This document shows positions 26,153 through 36,453 of a stretch of DNA of 64,000 nucleotides, one piece after another. Source of the DNA: a bacterium. GTDB lineage: Bacteria; Desulfobacterota; Binatia; HRBIN30; CADEER01. A program made the translations under genes and the position numbers. The stretch covers positions 1,075,001 to 1,139,000 of the forward strand of contig JAHBUY010000001.1 in NCBI GenBank assembly GCA_019637795.1, read 5' to 3'. The notes under the pieces were generated by a model. That model did not search any database and was not told where the DNA came from. It saw only the letters and a program-made list of their open reading frames with translations. How positions within the stretch are numbered: the first letter of the stretch is position 1; the number at the start of each line of letters is the position of its first letter.

Positions 26153-27604
26153 TCACTCCTCCGCCACGAGCTGCTTCGGCGTCGGCAGCGTCGAGGCGTC
26201 CCAGCCGCCGCCCAACGCCTGGATGAGCTGGACGCTGGCGAGCATGCGGCGGCCGCGGACGTCGTTGGCGGTGCGCTCGTTGTTGAGCGCGGCCGCCTGG
26301 GTGACGACGACGTCGAGGTAGCTGGCGTTGCCTTCCTTGTAGCGGTTGGTGGTCAGCGCCACCGACTCGCGGGCGGCGGCGACGGCGGCGGCGGTGACGG
26401 TCGCCTCCTGCTCGAGGATGCGCAGCGCCGCCAGGTTGTCCTCGACCTGCTGGAAGGCGGTCAGCACGCTCTGCCGGTAGCCGGCGACGGTGTTGTCGTA
26501 CTGGGCGCGCGCGGCCGCGGTCTGCGAGGCGCGGTAGCCGCCGTCGTAGATGGTCTCCGAGATCGTCGGACCGACGGAGAAGAAGCGGCTCGGCCAGGTG
26601 AACCACTGGTCGATGTGCGAGCTCTCGAAGCCGCCCGAGGCGCTGAGGGTGACCGTCGGATAGTAGGCGGCGATGGCGACGCCGATCTGCGCGTTGGCGG
26701 CCGCCATCGCGCGCTCGGCGGCGGCGACGTCGGGGCGCCGCTCGAGCAGTTGCGAGGGCACGCCGACCGGAATCGCCGGCGGCTCGGCGTCGAGCGGCAT
26801 CGGCGGCAGCGAGAAGCGGGCCGGCGGCTCGCCCATCAGCACCGCGATGGCGTGCTCGAGCGCGGCGCGCTGGACGCCGAGGTCGATCGCCTGGGCGCGC
26901 GTGCTCTCCAGTTGCGTCTGCGCCTGGGCGATGTCGTCGCGGGAGGCGATGCCGCCCTCGTAGCGGCTCTGGGTGAGCTTCAGCGAGCGCTCGAAGACGG
27001 CGATGCTGTCGTCGAGGATGGCGCGGTCGGCGTCGACGCTGCGCAACTGGAAGTAGTCGGCCGCCAGCTCGGCCTGCAGGCTGAGGCGGGCCGACTCGAC
27101 GTCGGCGGCGGAGGCCTGGGCGCTGGCCTCGCTCGACTCGACGTTGCGGCGGATGCGGCCCCAGACGTCGAGCTCCCACCCGATGCTGACCGGCATGGCG
27201 TAGTCGGAGACGTTGGTCCCCGAGCCGCCGAGGTTGTTGTGCAGCGTGCCCGACTGGTGCGAGCGGCTGAACGACAGCCCCACCGCGGCCTGGGGGAAGA
27301 ACGCCGAGCGCGCCGAGCCGACCAGCGCCCGCGCCTGGCGGAACTGCGCCTCGGCGGCGAGCAGGTTCTGGTTCGACACGCTCACCCGCTCCACCAGCGC
27401 GCCGAGCTGGGGATCGCCGTACACCTCCCACCAGGCGCCGCGCTGGATGGCGTCCGCCGGCGCGGCGGACTTCCAGGTCTCGTTCTCCTTGAAGGCGTCG
27501 GTCATCGGCGCGGCCGGCCGCTGGTAGTCGGGGCCCACCGCGCAGCCGGCGAGCCACAGCAGCGACAGCGCGAGCAGCGCGTGCGTCGAGCGCGGCGTGG
27601 TCAT
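26153..27604 (-). CDS. Outer-membrane efflux lipoprotein (NodT/TolC family)
   Basis: 483 residues. Lipoprotein signal with lipobox LAGC (Cys21) and CAVGPDYQRPAAP, the standard opening of NodT-type channels. Two repeated OEP halves with coiled-coil helices follow (QNLLAAEAQFRQARALVGSARSAFFPQ; TLSASGGFESS...DGGYRASQTAAARAQYD; AFQQVEDNLAALRILEQE). It forms the outer-membrane exit duct for the two upstream RND permeases. ATG overlaps the stop of the preceding permease (ATGA). Last gene of the operon; the IS lies 90 bp downstream. Confidence 0.93.
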   Translation of the reverse strand: MTTPRSTHALLALSLLWLAGCAVGPDYQRPAAPMTDAFKENETWKSAAPADAIQRGAWWEVYGDPQLGALVERVSVSNQNLLAAEAQFRQARALVGSARSAFFPQAAVGLSFSRSHQSGTLHNNLGGSGTNVSDYAMPVSIGWELDVWGRIRRNVESSEASAQASAADVESARLSLQAELAADYFQLRSVDADRAILDDSIAVFERSLKLTQSRYEGGIASRDDIAQAQTQLESTRAQAIDLGVQRAALEHAIAVLMGEPPARFSLPPMPLDAEPPAIPVGVPSQLLERRPDVAAAERAMAAANAQIGVAIAAYYPTVTLSASGGFESSHIDQWFTWPSRFFSVGPTISETIYDGGYRASQTAAARAQYDNTVAGYRQSVLTAFQQVEDNLAALRILEQEATVTAAAVAAARESVALTTNRYKEGNASYLDVVVTQAAALNNERTANDVRGRRMLASVQLIQALGGGWDASTLPTPKQLVAEE

Positions 27605-30600
27605 GCTCCGGTTCCGTGTCCGAGCTGGAGCGCCAGGCGGCGGGTGACGGCGGCGCGCGCGCGGCCGACCCAGAGGCGCAGGCGCTCGAGGTAGAGGTAG
27701 ATCACCGGCGTCGTGTAGAGCGTCAGCGCCTGGCTGACGATGAGGCCGCCGACGATGGCGAGGCCGAGCGGGCGGCGCAACTCGCCGCCGACGCCGTGCC
27801 CCACCGCCAGGGGCAGGGCGCCGAACAGCGCCGCCATGGTGGTCATCATGATGGGGCGGAAGCGCAGGACGCAGGCCTTCTCGATCGCCGCCGCCGGCGT
27901 CAGGCCGCCGGTGCGCTCCGCCTCGAGGGCGAAGTCGATCATCATGATCGCGTTCTTCTTGACGATGCCGATCAGCAGCAGGATGCCGATCAGCGCCATC
28001 ACGCTGAGGTCGATGCCGAAGAGCAGCAGCGCGGCGATGGCGCCGACGCCCGCCGACGGCAGGGTGGAGAGAATCGTGATCGGGTGGACGTAGCTCTCGT
28101 AGAGGATGCCGAGGACGATGTAGACGGTGACCAGCGCGGCGAGGATGAGCAGCGGCTGGTGGTTGATCGACGACTGATAGGCCTGCGCCGTGCCGGCGAA
28201 GCTGCCGCGGATGTCGTTCGGCAGGCCGATCTCGCGCGTGGCCGCCTCGATCGCCTGCACCGCGTCGCCGAGGGCGACGCCGGCGGCGAGGTTGAACGAC
28301 AGGGTCACGGCCGGGAACTGGCCCTGGTGGTTGACGGCGAGGGTGGTCGAGTCGGTCACGTAGTGCGCCAGCGCGCTGAGCGGCACCTGCCGCCCGTCGT
28401 CCGAGCGCACGTAGAGGGTCTCGAGCGACTCCGGGTGCTGCCAGTGTTCCGGCGCCAGCTCGAGGATGACGTGGTACTGGTTGAGGTCGCCGTAGATGAT
28501 CCCCACCTGGCGCTGGCCGAAGGCGTCGTTCAGCGTGTCGTCGATGCGCTGCGGCGAGACGTGCAGGCGGGCGGCGGTGTCGCGGTCGACGACCAGCGTC
28601 GCCTGCAGGCCCGCGTCCTGCTGGTCGCTGTTGAGATCGGTGATCTGCGGCAGGTGACGCAGGCGCTCGGCGACCTTCGGCGCCCAGGCCGCGAGCTCGT
28701 CGAAACGCTCGCCCTGCAGGGTGTACTGGTAGAGCGCGTTGCCCAGGCGGCCGCCGATGCGCAGGTCCTGGATCGGCTGCAGGAAGGTCTGCGCGCCGGC
28801 CACCTTCGCCAGCTTCGGGCGCAGGCGGGTGATGACGTCCTCGGCGCTGTCGCTGCGCTGGTCGAATGGCTTGAGGCCGATGAAGAGGCGGGCGGTGTTC
28901 TTGGCCGAGCCGCGTCCGGCGCCGCCGCCGCCGGTGAACGCCATGACGCTGTCGATGGCGGGATCCTCGCCGATGATGCGGGCGACCTCGCGCAGGCTCT
29001 TGAACACGCTCTGGAACGAGACATCCTGGCTCGCCTGCAGCGCCCCGGTGAGGCGGCCGGCGTCCTCCTCCGGGAAGAAGCCCTTCGGCACGATCGCGAA
29101 GAGGCCGGCGGTGACGGCGACGGTGAGGACGGTGAGCGCCAGGATCGTGCGCGGGTGGCGCAGCGCCCAGCGCAGGCTGCGGTCGTAGACGCGCAGCACG
29201 GCGTTGACGGCGCGCGTGCTCAGGCCCGGCGCGCGCGCCTGGGACGGCCCGTGGCGGCGAAGGAGGGCCGCGCACATCGCCGGCGTCGTGGTGAGGGACA
29301 CCAGCAACGAGATGACGATCGCCACCGAGAGCGTCACCGCGAGCTCGCGGAACAGGCGCCCCACCATGCCGCCCATCAGCAGGATGGGGATGAAGACGGC
29401 GATCAGCGAGGCGCTCATCGACAGCACGGTGAAGGTGATCTCGCGCGCGCCCTGCATCGCCGCCTGGCGCGGCGCCATGCCGTCCTCGATGTGGCGGCTG
29501 ATGTTCTCCAGCACGACGATGGCGTCGTCGACCACGAAGCCGGTGGCGATGGTCAGGGCCATCAGCGACAGATTGTCGAGGCTGTAGTCGAGCAGGTACA
29601 TCACCCCGGCGGTGCCGAGCAGCGACACCGGCACCGCCACGCTGGGGATCAGCGCCGCGCGCGCGTTGCCGAGGAAACAGAACACGACGACGATGACCAG
29701 GACGACGGCGGTGAGCAGGGCGCGCTCGACGTCGCGCAGCGAGGCGCGGATCGGCGGCGAGCGATCGAGCAGCAAGTGCATGTCGACCGCCGCCGGCAGC
29801 GACGCCTGGAGCTGCGGCATGACCTCGTTCACCCGCTCGACGGTCTCGATGATGTTGGCGCCCGGGCTGCGGAAGAGCACCAGCAGCACCGCCGGCTTGT
29901 TGTTGGCGACGCCGGCGGTGAAGAGGTCCTCGGTGCCGTCCTCGACGGTGGCGACGTCGGACAGGCGCAGCACCGCGCCGTCGCTGCCGTGCAGGATGAG
30001 CGGACGGAACCCGGCGGCGTCGTCGAGCTGGTCGTTGGTCTCGATCTGCCAGCGCCGGGCGCCCGCCTGCAGCTCGCCCTTGGGTCGCCGCAGGTTGCTG
30101 GCGCGCAGCGCGGCGCGCACGTCCTCGAGCCCGAGGCCGTAGCGGCTGAGCGCCGACGGGTTGACGTCGACGCGCACCGCCGGCAGCGAGCTGCCGCCGA
30201 CGAACACCTGGCCGACGCCCTGGATCTCCGAGAGGCGCTGCTGCAGCACCGTGGAGGTGATGTCGTAGAGCCTGCCGATCGGGATGGTGTCGGAGGTGAT
30301 GCCGTAGATCAGGATCGGCGCGTCGGCCGGATTCACCTTGCGGTAGGTCGGGTTGGCCGGGAGGTTCGAGGGCAGATTGCCGCGCGCCGCGTTGATCGCC
30401 GCCTGCACGTCGCGCGCGGCGCCGTCGATGTTGCGGTCGAGGTCGAACTGCAGGACGATCGACGTCGAGCCGAGGAAGCTGGTCGACGTCATGTCGGTGA
30501 TGCCGGCGATGCGGCCGAACTGGCGCTCGAGCGGCGCCGCCACCGAGGTCGCCATCGTCTCCGGGCTCGCGCCCGGCAGCGCCGCCGAGACCTGGATGGT

Positions 30601-30729
30601 GGGGAAGTCCACCTGCGGCAGCGCCGCCACCGGCAACATGCGGAAGCCGATGATCCCCGCCAGCGCCACCGCGATGGTGAGCAGCGTGGTGGCGACCGGT
30701 CGGCGGATGAAGGGTGCCGAGAAATTCAT
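27601..30729 (-). CDS. RND multidrug efflux permease (MdtC-like)
   Basis: 1042 residues, full HAE-1 length, 12 TM helices in two repeats. Opening [23 protein letters not shown] and [36 protein letters not shown] is typical of the MdtB/MdtC branch. The proton-relay Asp pair is present in TM4 ([22 protein letters not shown]). It uses proton motive force to drive substrates from inner membrane/periplasm into the channel. It follows a second, different permease gene, as in mdtABC, where two permeases form a heterotrimer. The 94-bp spacer upstream holds a long hairpin repeat, in contrast to the 4-bp overlaps elsewhere in the operon. Confidence 0.93.
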   Translation of the reverse strand: MNFSAPFIRRPVATTLLTIAVALAGIIGFRMLPVAALPQVDFPTIQVSAALPGASPETMATSVAAPLERQFGRIAGITDMTSTSFLGSTSIVLQFDLDRNIDGAARDVQAAINAARGNLPSNLPANPTYRKVNPADAPILIYGITSDTIPIGRLYDITSTVLQQRLSEIQGVGQVFVGGSSLPAVRVDVNPSALSRYGLGLEDVRAALRASNLRRPKGELQAGARRWQIETNDQLDDAAGFRPLILHGSDGAVLRLSDVATVEDGTEDLFTAGVANNKPAVLLVLFRSPGANIIETVERVNEVMPQLQASLPAAVDMHLLLDRSPPIRASLRDVERALLTAVVLVIVVVFCFLGNARAALIPSVAVPVSLLGTAGVMYLLDYSLDNLSLMALTIATGFVVDDAIVVLENISRHIEDGMAPRQAAMQGAREITFTVLSMSASLIAVFIPILLMGGMVGRLFRELAVTLSVAIVISLLVSLTTTPAMCAALLRRHGPSQARAPGLSTRAVNAVLRVYDRSLRWALRHPRTILALTVLTVAVTAGLFAIVPKGFFPEEDAGRLTGALQASQDVSFQSVFKSLREVARIIGEDPAIDSVMAFTGGGGAGRGSAKNTARLFIGLKPFDQRSDSAEDVITRLRPKLAKVAGAQTFLQPIQDLRIGGRLGNALYQYTLQGERFDELAAWAPKVAERLRHLPQITDLNSDQQDAGLQATLVVDRDTAARLHVSPQRIDDTLNDAFGQRQVGIIYGDLNQYHVILELAPEHWQHPESLETLYVRSDDGRQVPLSALAHYVTDSTTLAVNHQGQFPAVTLSFNLAAGVALGDAVQAIEAATREIGLPNDIRGSFAGTAQAYQSSINHQPLLILAALVTVYIVLGILYESYVHPITILSTLPSAGVGAIAALLLFGIDLSVMALIGILLLIGIVKKNAIMMIDFALEAERTGGLTPAAAIEKACVLRFRPIMMTTMAALFGALPLAVGHGVGGELRRPLGLAIVGGLIVSQALTLYTTPVIYLYLERLRLWVGRARAAVTRRLALQLGHGTGA

Positions 30730-30740
30730 CTCTCAGAGGG

Positions 30741-30814
30741 CCACGAAGAACACGAATGGCCACGAAGAACACAAAGGCTTTTGTGCCCTTCGTGGTCCTT
30801 CGTGTTCTTCGTGG
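30741..30814. repeat. Long inverted repeat of CCACGAAGAACACGAA type
   Basis: Left arm 30741-30767 begins CCACGAAGAACACGAA. The right arm 30788-30814 is its complement over 16 bp, then three mismatches, then 8 more paired bases. The loop itself contains CACAAA/TTTGTG. The whole spacer between the two permease genes can fold as one hairpin. A related inverted repeat is at 38963-39055. Confidence 0.85.
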
Positions 30815-30823
30815 ATTCCTTGT

Positions 30824-33800
30824 TCATGGGGTTTCCGTCGCCGGCATCGCCACGCGACGTGCACGGGCCGCCAGTCGATCGAACGCGAGGTAGACGACGG
30901 GGGTGGTGTAGAGCGTCAGGGCCTGGCTGACGAGGAGTCCGCCGACGATGGCGATGCCGAGCGGGCGGCGCAGCTCGGCGCCGGTGCCGCGGCTGAGGGC
31001 GAGGGGGAGGGCGCCGAGCAGCGCCGCCATGGTGGTCATCATGATCGGGCGGAAGCGGAGCAGGCAGGCCTCGTAGATCGCGTCCTCGGGCGACTTGCCG
31101 CCGCCGCGCTCCGCCTCGAGGGCGAAGTCGATCATCATGATGGCGTTCTTCTTGACGATGCCGATCAGCAGGATGATGCCGATGACGGCGATGATGCTGA
31201 GGTCCATGCCGAACGCCATCAGCGCCAGGATGGCGCCGACGCCGGCCGAGGGCAGGGTCGAGAGGATGGTGACGGGATGGATGTAGCTCTCGTAGAGGAT
31301 CCCGAGCACCAGGTAGACGCTGACCAGCGCCGCGAGGATGAGCAGCGGCTCGTTGGCGAGCGCGGCGCGGAAGGCCTGGGCGGCGCCCTGGAAGCTGCCG
31401 CGGATGCTGGGGGGCACGCCGACCGTCTCCAGTGACGCCTCGACCGCGCGCACCGCGTCGCCGAGCGCGGCGCCGGGGGCGAGGTCGAACGACAGCGTCA
31501 CCGCCGGGAACTGTCCCTGGTGCGCGATCGACAGCGGCGCGGTGGTCTCCTCGAGGTGGGTGACGGCGTTGAGCGGCACCTGGCCGCCGCTGCCGCTCGC
31601 GAGGTACAGCGCGTCGAGGGCGTCGGGGCGCTGGAAGTCGGGGGCGACCTCGAGCACCACCCGGTACTGGTTGAGCTGGGTGAAGATGGTCGAGATCTGG
31701 CGCTGGCCGAAAGCGTCGTAGAGCGTATCGTCGATGTACTGCGGGGTGATGCCGAGGCGCGAGGCGGTGTCGCGGTCGATGCGCAGCAACGCCTGCAGCC
31801 CGTCGTCCTGCTGGTCGCTGCTGACGTCGCGCAGCTCGGGCCGCCGGCGCAGCTCCTCGACCAGGAGCGGCGTCCAGCGCCGCAGCGCCTCGGGGTCGGC
31901 GCCCTCCAGGCTGTACTGGAACTGGGTGCGGGTGATGCGATCCTCGACCGTCAGGTCCTGCACCGGCTGCAGGTAGAGCTTGACGCCCGGCACCGCCTCG
32001 AGCCGCGGCGTCAGGCGGCGGATGACGGTGGTGGCGTCCACCCCGCGCTCGGCGAGCGGCTTGAGGTTGATGAGCAGGCGGCCGCTGTTGAGGGTGGTGT
32101 TGATGCCGTCGATGCCGATGAACGACGACAGGCTGGCGACGGCGGGATCCTCGAGGATCACCTTCGCCAGCGCCTGCTGGCGCGCGGCCATGGCGGCGAA
32201 GGACACCGACTGCGGCCCTTCCGAGATGCCGAGGATGACGCCGGTGTCCTGGATGGGAAAGAAGCCCTTGGGCACGATCGCGTAGAGCACGACGGTGAGG
32301 ATCAGCACCGCCACGGCGACCAGCAGGGTGGCGCGCTGGCGCGCCAGGACCCAGCGCAGGCTGCGCGCGTAGGCGTCGATGACGCGGGCGAAGAACGCCT
32401 CCGAGGCGCGGTAGAAGCGGCCCTGCTGCGCCGCCGGCGTGTGGCGCAGCAGGCGGGCGCACATCATCGGCGTCAGGGTCAGCGACACCACCGCCGAGAT
32501 GAGGATGGTGACGCCGAGGGTGACGGCGAACTCGCGGAACAGGCGGCCGACGACGTCGCCGAGGAAGAGCAGCGGGATCAGCACCGCGATCAGCGACACG
32601 GTGAGCGAGAGGATGGTGAAGCCGATCTCGGCGGCGCCCGCGAGCGCGGCGGCGCGCGGCGCCCTCCCCTGCTCGATGTAGCGGGAGATGTTCTCGATCA
32701 TCACGATGGCGTCGTCGACGACGAAGCCGGTCGCGATGGTGAGCGCCATCAACGAGAGATTGTTGAGGCTGTAGCCGAGCAGGTACATGACGCCGAAGGT
32801 GCCGACCAGGGACAGCGGCACGGCGACGGCGGGAATGGCGGTGGCGGCGAGGTGGCGGAGAAAGACGAAGATCACCGCCACCACCAGCACCACCGAGAGC
32901 ATGAGCTCGAATTGCACGTCCTCGACCGAGGCGCGGATGGTGGTGGTGCGGTCGGTGAGGATGCTGAGGGTCACCGCCGACGGCAGGCTGTGCTGAAGCT
33001 GCGGCAGCAGGCGGGTGATGCGGTCCACCACCTCGATGACGTTGGCGCCCGGCTGGCGCTGGATGTTGACGATCACCGCCGGGGTCTCGTTCATCCACGC
33101 CGCCTGGCGCAGGTTCTCGGCGTCGTCGGCCACCTCGGCGACGTCGGAGAGCCGCACCGGCGCGCCGTTGCGCTGGGCGATGATCAGCGGCCGGTAGTCG
33201 GCGCTCGACAGGAGCTGGTCGTTGGCGCCGATGACGTACGACTGGCGCGGGCCGTCGAAGCTGCCCTTGGCCTGGTTGACGTTGGCGGCGGCGACCGCGG
33301 CGCGCAGGTCCTCCAGCGTCAGGCCGTAGGCGGCGAGCGCGGTCGGGTTGGCGCGGATGCGCACGGCGGGGCGCTGGCCGCCGGAGAGGCTGACCAGGCC
33401 GACGCCCGGCAGCTCGGCGATCTTCTGCGCCAGGCGGGTGTCGGCGAGGTCCTCGACCTGCGGCAGCGGCAGCGTCGCCGAGGTCAGCGCCAGGGTGAGG
33501 ACCGGCGCGTCGGCGGGGTTCACCTTGCTGTACACCGGCGGCGTCGGCAGGTCCTTGGGCAGGAAGGTGAAGGCGGCATTGATGGCGGCCTGCACCTCCT
33601 GCTCGGCGACGTCGAGGCTGAGGTCGAGGCTGAACTGCAGCGTGATGAGCGAGCTGCCGCTCGAGCTCATCGACGTCATCTGCGTCAGCCCCGGCATCTG
33701 GCCGAACTGACGCTCGAGCGGCGCGGTGACCGACGACGCCATCACGTCCGGGCTGGCGCCCGGATAGAAGGTGACCACCTGGATCGTCGGGTAGTCGACC

Positions 33801-33916
33801 TGCGGCAGCGCCGACACCGCGAGCTGGCGGTAGGCCACCCCCCCAGCGAGCAGGATCGCCACCATCAGCAGCGTGGTGGCGACCGGGCGCTCGATGAAGA
33901 GGCGCGACGGGTTCAT
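30824..33916 (-). CDS. RND multidrug efflux permease (MdtB-like)
   Basis: 1030 residues. Opening [31 protein letters not shown] and [27 protein letters not shown], proton-relay pair in [22 protein letters not shown], porter domains with [14 protein letters not shown], and the 12th TM followed by a short tail. Differs clearly from the downstream permease, so the two are not a recent duplication. ATG overlaps the adaptor stop (ATGA at 33913-33916). A heteromeric MdtBC-like pump with the adaptor is expected; the substrate is unknown. Confidence 0.93.
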   Translation of the reverse strand: MNPSRLFIERPVATTLLMVAILLAGGVAYRQLAVSALPQVDYPTIQVVTFYPGASPDVMASSVTAPLERQFGQMPGLTQMTSMSSSGSSLITLQFSLDLSLDVAEQEVQAAINAAFTFLPKDLPTPPVYSKVNPADAPVLTLALTSATLPLPQVEDLADTRLAQKIAELPGVGLVSLSGGQRPAVRIRANPTALAAYGLTLEDLRAAVAAANVNQAKGSFDGPRQSYVIGANDQLLSSADYRPLIIAQRNGAPVRLSDVAEVADDAENLRQAAWMNETPAVIVNIQRQPGANVIEVVDRITRLLPQLQHSLPSAVTLSILTDRTTTIRASVEDVQFELMLSVVLVVAVIFVFLRHLAATAIPAVAVPLSLVGTFGVMYLLGYSLNNLSLMALTIATGFVVDDAIVMIENISRYIEQGRAPRAAALAGAAEIGFTILSLTVSLIAVLIPLLFLGDVVGRLFREFAVTLGVTILISAVVSLTLTPMMCARLLRHTPAAQQGRFYRASEAFFARVIDAYARSLRWVLARQRATLLVAVAVLILTVVLYAIVPKGFFPIQDTGVILGISEGPQSVSFAAMAARQQALAKVILEDPAVASLSSFIGIDGINTTLNSGRLLINLKPLAERGVDATTVIRRLTPRLEAVPGVKLYLQPVQDLTVEDRITRTQFQYSLEGADPEALRRWTPLLVEELRRRPELRDVSSDQQDDGLQALLRIDRDTASRLGITPQYIDDTLYDAFGQRQISTIFTQLNQYRVVLEVAPDFQRPDALDALYLASGSGGQVPLNAVTHLEETTAPLSIAHQGQFPAVTLSFDLAPGAALGDAVRAVEASLETVGVPPSIRGSFQGAAQAFRAALANEPLLILAALVSVYLVLGILYESYIHPVTILSTLPSAGVGAILALMAFGMDLSIIAVIGIILLIGIVKKNAIMMIDFALEAERGGGKSPEDAIYEACLLRFRPIMMTTMAALLGALPLALSRGTGAELRRPLGIAIVGGLLVSQALTLYTTPVVYLAFDRLAARARRVAMPATETP

Positions 33917-35088
33917 GTGCCCGCCTTCGGCGATTCGTCGGTGGGCGTGCGCAGGCTGACGGCGCGGCCGGCGCGCAGGGCGTCGGCGCCGTCGACCACG
34001 ACCAGCTCGCCCGGCGTCAGCCCGTGGGCGATCGCGGTGTCGTCGCCGTCGTCGTCGCCGAGCGTCACCGGTCGTACCTCGGCCGTCTGGTCGGCCTTGA
34101 CGACGTAGACGAAGGGGCCCTGGCTGCCGCGCTGCACGGCGGCGGTCGGCACCAGGGTGACGCCGCGCCGCAGGTCGAGGAGCAGGCGGGCGTTGACGAA
34201 CTGGTTGGGGAACAGCGCGCCGTCATCGTTCGGGAACTGCGCCTTGAGGCGCACCGTGCCGGTGCTCGGGTCGACGGCGTTGTCGAGCGTCAGCAAGCTG
34301 CCGGTGGCGAGCAGCGTGCGCTTGCCGCGGTCGTACGCCTCCACCGGCAACTCGGCGCCGGCGCGCACCTTCTCGAGCACCGGCTGCAGGCTGTCCTCCG
34401 GGATGGTGAAGACGACGCCGATCGGGCTCATCTGGGTGATCACCACCAGGCCTCCGGCGTCGGCGGCGTGCACCATGTTGCCGGGATCGACCAGGCGCAG
34501 GCCGAGCCGACCGCTGATCGGCGCGGTGATGCGCGCATAGGTGAGCTGCAACTGGGCGTTGTCGACCTGCGCCTGATCGGCCTGCACGACGCCCTGGTAC
34601 TGCCGCACCAGTGCCTGCTGGGTGTCGAGCTGCTGATGCGGGATCGAGTCCTCGGCGACCAGGCGCTTGTAGCGAGCCAGGTCGACGTTGGCGTTGGCGA
34701 GCAGCGCCTGGTCGCGCGCCAGTTGTCCCTGCGCCTGCTCGAGCTGCACCTGGAACGGTCGCGGATCGATCTCGGCCAGCAGGTCGCCGGCCTGGACCAT
34801 CTGCCCTTCCTCGAAGTGCACCCGCATGAGCTGACCGTCGACGCGGCTGCGGACGGTGACGCTGGCCAGCGGCGTCACCGTGCCGATGCCATCCAGGGTC
34901 ACCGGCAGATCGCCCCGCCGCGCCGCGACGGCGACCACCGGCGCCGGCGGCGCGACGCGCGGCGCGCCGGCCGCCGGCGCCGACTGACGGGTGACGGCGA
35001 GGGCGTAGGCGGCGAGCGCCAGCACGGCCAGCGCCGGCAGCAGCAGCCAGCGGCGGCGGAGAAGAGCGGTCAGGCGTCGGTTCGGCAT
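33913..35088 (-). CDS. RND periplasmic adaptor (MdtA-like membrane fusion protein)
   Basis: 391 residues. N-terminal signal/anchor ([22 protein letters not shown]), barrel-sandwich half [44 protein letters not shown], alpha-hairpin ([28 protein letters not shown]), lipoyl half [20 protein letters not shown], and beta-barrel [24 protein letters not shown]. The sequence order and motifs are those of MdtA. It starts 19 nt inside the end of the TetR-type regulator gene and overlaps the permease start, so the cassette is tightly coupled. Confidence 0.93.
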   Translation of the reverse strand: MPNRRLTALLRRRWLLLPALAVLALAAYALAVTRQSAPAAGAPRVAPPAPVVAVAARRGDLPVTLDGIGTVTPLASVTVRSRVDGQLMRVHFEEGQMVQAGDLLAEIDPRPFQVQLEQAQGQLARDQALLANANVDLARYKRLVAEDSIPHQQLDTQQALVRQYQGVVQADQAQVDNAQLQLTYARITAPISGRLGLRLVDPGNMVHAADAGGLVVITQMSPIGVVFTIPEDSLQPVLEKVRAGAELPVEAYDRGKRTLLATGSLLTLDNAVDPSTGTVRLKAQFPNDDGALFPNQFVNARLLLDLRRGVTLVPTAAVQRGSQGPFVYVVKADQTAEVRPVTLGDDDGDDTAIAHGLTPGELVVVDGADALRAGRAVSLRTPTDESPKAGT

Positions 35089-35735
35089 GGGGCGCGCTTT
35101 CCGTCGCCGCCGGCGCCGCGCAGCCCGGCGATCGCCGCCAGCGAGAAGCGGGTGACGTGATCGGCGATGCGCTGGAGCTCCTGCGCCGGCGCGAGCTCCG
35201 GGTAGAGGCGCGCCACGATCGGCGCGCAGTTGCGGTAGAACACGCACTGGGAGACGACGCTCAGGACGCACAGGTTGACCGTCTCGAGCGGCGCGTCGGC
35301 ACCGACCAGCGTGCGGACGATGTCCGCGAGCTGCCGGTGATTGGCGCGCATGCGGTGTTGCACCAGGCGATCGAGCGCCGGCGTCGGGTCGATCATCTCG
35401 CGCGCCAGCAGGCGCGCGAACCACGCCGGTCGGTCGGCGTCGAGCAGGCGACCCAGGAAGGCGGTGACGAAGCTCCGCAACCGCGCGTCGGGTGGCCCGT
35501 CGGCGACCTCCTCCGGCGGGTGATCGCGAGTCGCCCGTTCCTCGGCGTACTCGAACACCGCCGCGTAGAGGCCCTGCTTGTCGCCGAAGTGGTAGTGGGC
35601 GGCGGCGATGTTGGCGCCGGCGCGCCGGCAGATGGTCTGGATGCGGGCGTTGCGGAAGCCGTCGGCGGCGAAGACCTCCGCCGCCGCCGCGAGCAGACGC
35701 TGTCGTGTCTGCGCCGATCGGGCAGCCTGCTTCAT
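35070..35735 (-). CDS. TetR-family regulator, CecR-like
   Basis: 221 residues. N-terminal HTH SAQTRQRLLAAAAEVFAADGFRNARIQTICRRAGANIAAAHYHFGDKQGLYAAVF. The AxxAAxxYHFGDK variant and the C-terminal domain with REMIDPTPALDRLV and LSVVSQCVFYRNCAPIVARLYPEL are characteristic of the CecR (YbiH, DUF1956) group, which regulates efflux and envelope genes. ATG 35735 is chosen over a TTG 9 nt upstream because it leaves the palindrome at 35738 outside the coding region. As first gene of the mdtABC-like operon it is likely autoregulatory. Confidence 0.9.
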   Translation of the reverse strand: MKQAARSAQTRQRLLAAAAEVFAADGFRNARIQTICRRAGANIAAAHYHFGDKQGLYAAVFEYAEERATRDHPPEEVADGPPDARLRSFVTAFLGRLLDADRPAWFARLLAREMIDPTPALDRLVQHRMRANHRQLADIVRTLVGADAPLETVNLCVLSVVSQCVFYRNCAPIVARLYPELAPAQELQRIADHVTRFSLAAIAGLRGAGGDGKRAPCRTDA

Positions 35736-35737
35736 GG

Positions 35738-35759
35738 AATTCAAATGAACTTTTGAAAT
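35738..35759. promoter_or_regulatory. Palindromic operator upstream of the CecR-like regulator
   Basis: AATTCAAATGAACTTTTGAAAT is symmetric at 16 of 22 positions (TTCAAA...TTTGAA core) and lies immediately before the ATG. It is strikingly AT-rich for this genome. A TTGACA on the minus strand (35773-35778) upstream could be the -35 of the operon promoter, in which case the palindrome covers the -10/start region. Confidence 0.6.
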
Positions 35760-35849
35760 AGTCGATTGATAGTGTCAAGAGGGCCCCCGGACGCACGCTC
35801 CGGTTTTTCGACTTGACTGGGGTGGGTACGGCGTAGGAAGAGCGGCGGC

Positions 35850-36395
35850 ATGACTCGGCGCATGACCTGCGGAATGACGATGGCGGTCCTGCTGCTCGCC
35901 GCGCTCGTGGGCGCGAATCCGGCGGCCGCCGCGACGTTGACCTACAGCGGCGACATCATGACCGATCTGCAGTACGACCTGTACACGGTCCCGCTGCAGG
36001 CTGGTCAGGTGATCACGGCGACCCTGGTGTGCGATGAGATCGCGCCCGGCGACCGCCCCCTCGATCCGGTGCTGAGCGTGTTCTTCCCCGGGGGCGACCC
36101 GTCGTCCATCGCCAGTGCCGACCTCTACAATGACGACGGCTTCGGGCAGGACGACGCCAACAACGGCGTCGAATGCAACAGCTTCGACAGCTCGCGGATC
36201 CGATTCCTGGTCCCCCAGACGGGCAACTACGTGTTTCGCGCCGACGGCTTCGGCAGCGCCACCGGTCCCTACACGTTGGACATCCTGATCGGCCCGCCGG
36301 TCGGAGCCCCGGCCCTCGACGCGCTCGGCATGGCGCTCGGCGTCCTGGCGCTGGCGGCGGTCGCCCTGTTGCAGGTCCGGCGCCTGCGCGCGTAG
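35850..36395 (+). CDS. Secreted beta-domain protein with CTERM-like anchor
   Basis: 181 residues. Signal peptide (MTMAVLLLAALVGANPAAAA), then a domain reading LTYSGDIMTDLQYDLYTVPLQAGQVITATLVCDE...LDPVLSVFFPGGDP...IRFLVPQTGNYVFRADGFG. This resembles the bacterial pre-peptidase C-terminal (PPC) jelly-roll fold, usually a carbohydrate- or protein-binding accessory. The tail is PVGAPALDALGMALGVLALAAVALLQVRRLRA, i.e. PA-L-D/S motif, helix, Arg cluster, as in IPTL-CTERM sorting signals. AGGAAG sits 9 nt before the ATG. Divergent from the efflux operon; followed by a strong bidirectional terminator. Confidence 0.8.
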   Translation: MTRRMTCGMTMAVLLLAALVGANPAAAATLTYSGDIMTDLQYDLYTVPLQAGQVITATLVCDEIAPGDRPLDPVLSVFFPGGDPSSIASADLYNDDGFGQDDANNGVECNSFDSSRIRFLVPQTGNYVFRADGFGSATGPYTLDILIGPPVGAPALDALGMALGVLALAAVALLQVRRLRA

Positions 36396-36402
36396 TCGCG
36401 TA

Positions 36403-36438
36403 CCCCGCCTCGCCTCGACCCGGCGAGACGGGGTTGTT
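36403..36438. terminator. Bidirectional intrinsic terminator
   Basis: CCCCGCCTCGCC (36403-36414), a 7-nt loop, then GGCGAGACGGGG (36422-36433) form a 12-bp stem with one mismatch, followed by TTGTT on the plus strand. It sits in the 58-bp space between two convergent stop codons. Confidence 0.75.
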
Positions 36439-36453
36439 CGGGCCGCTGGCGCG

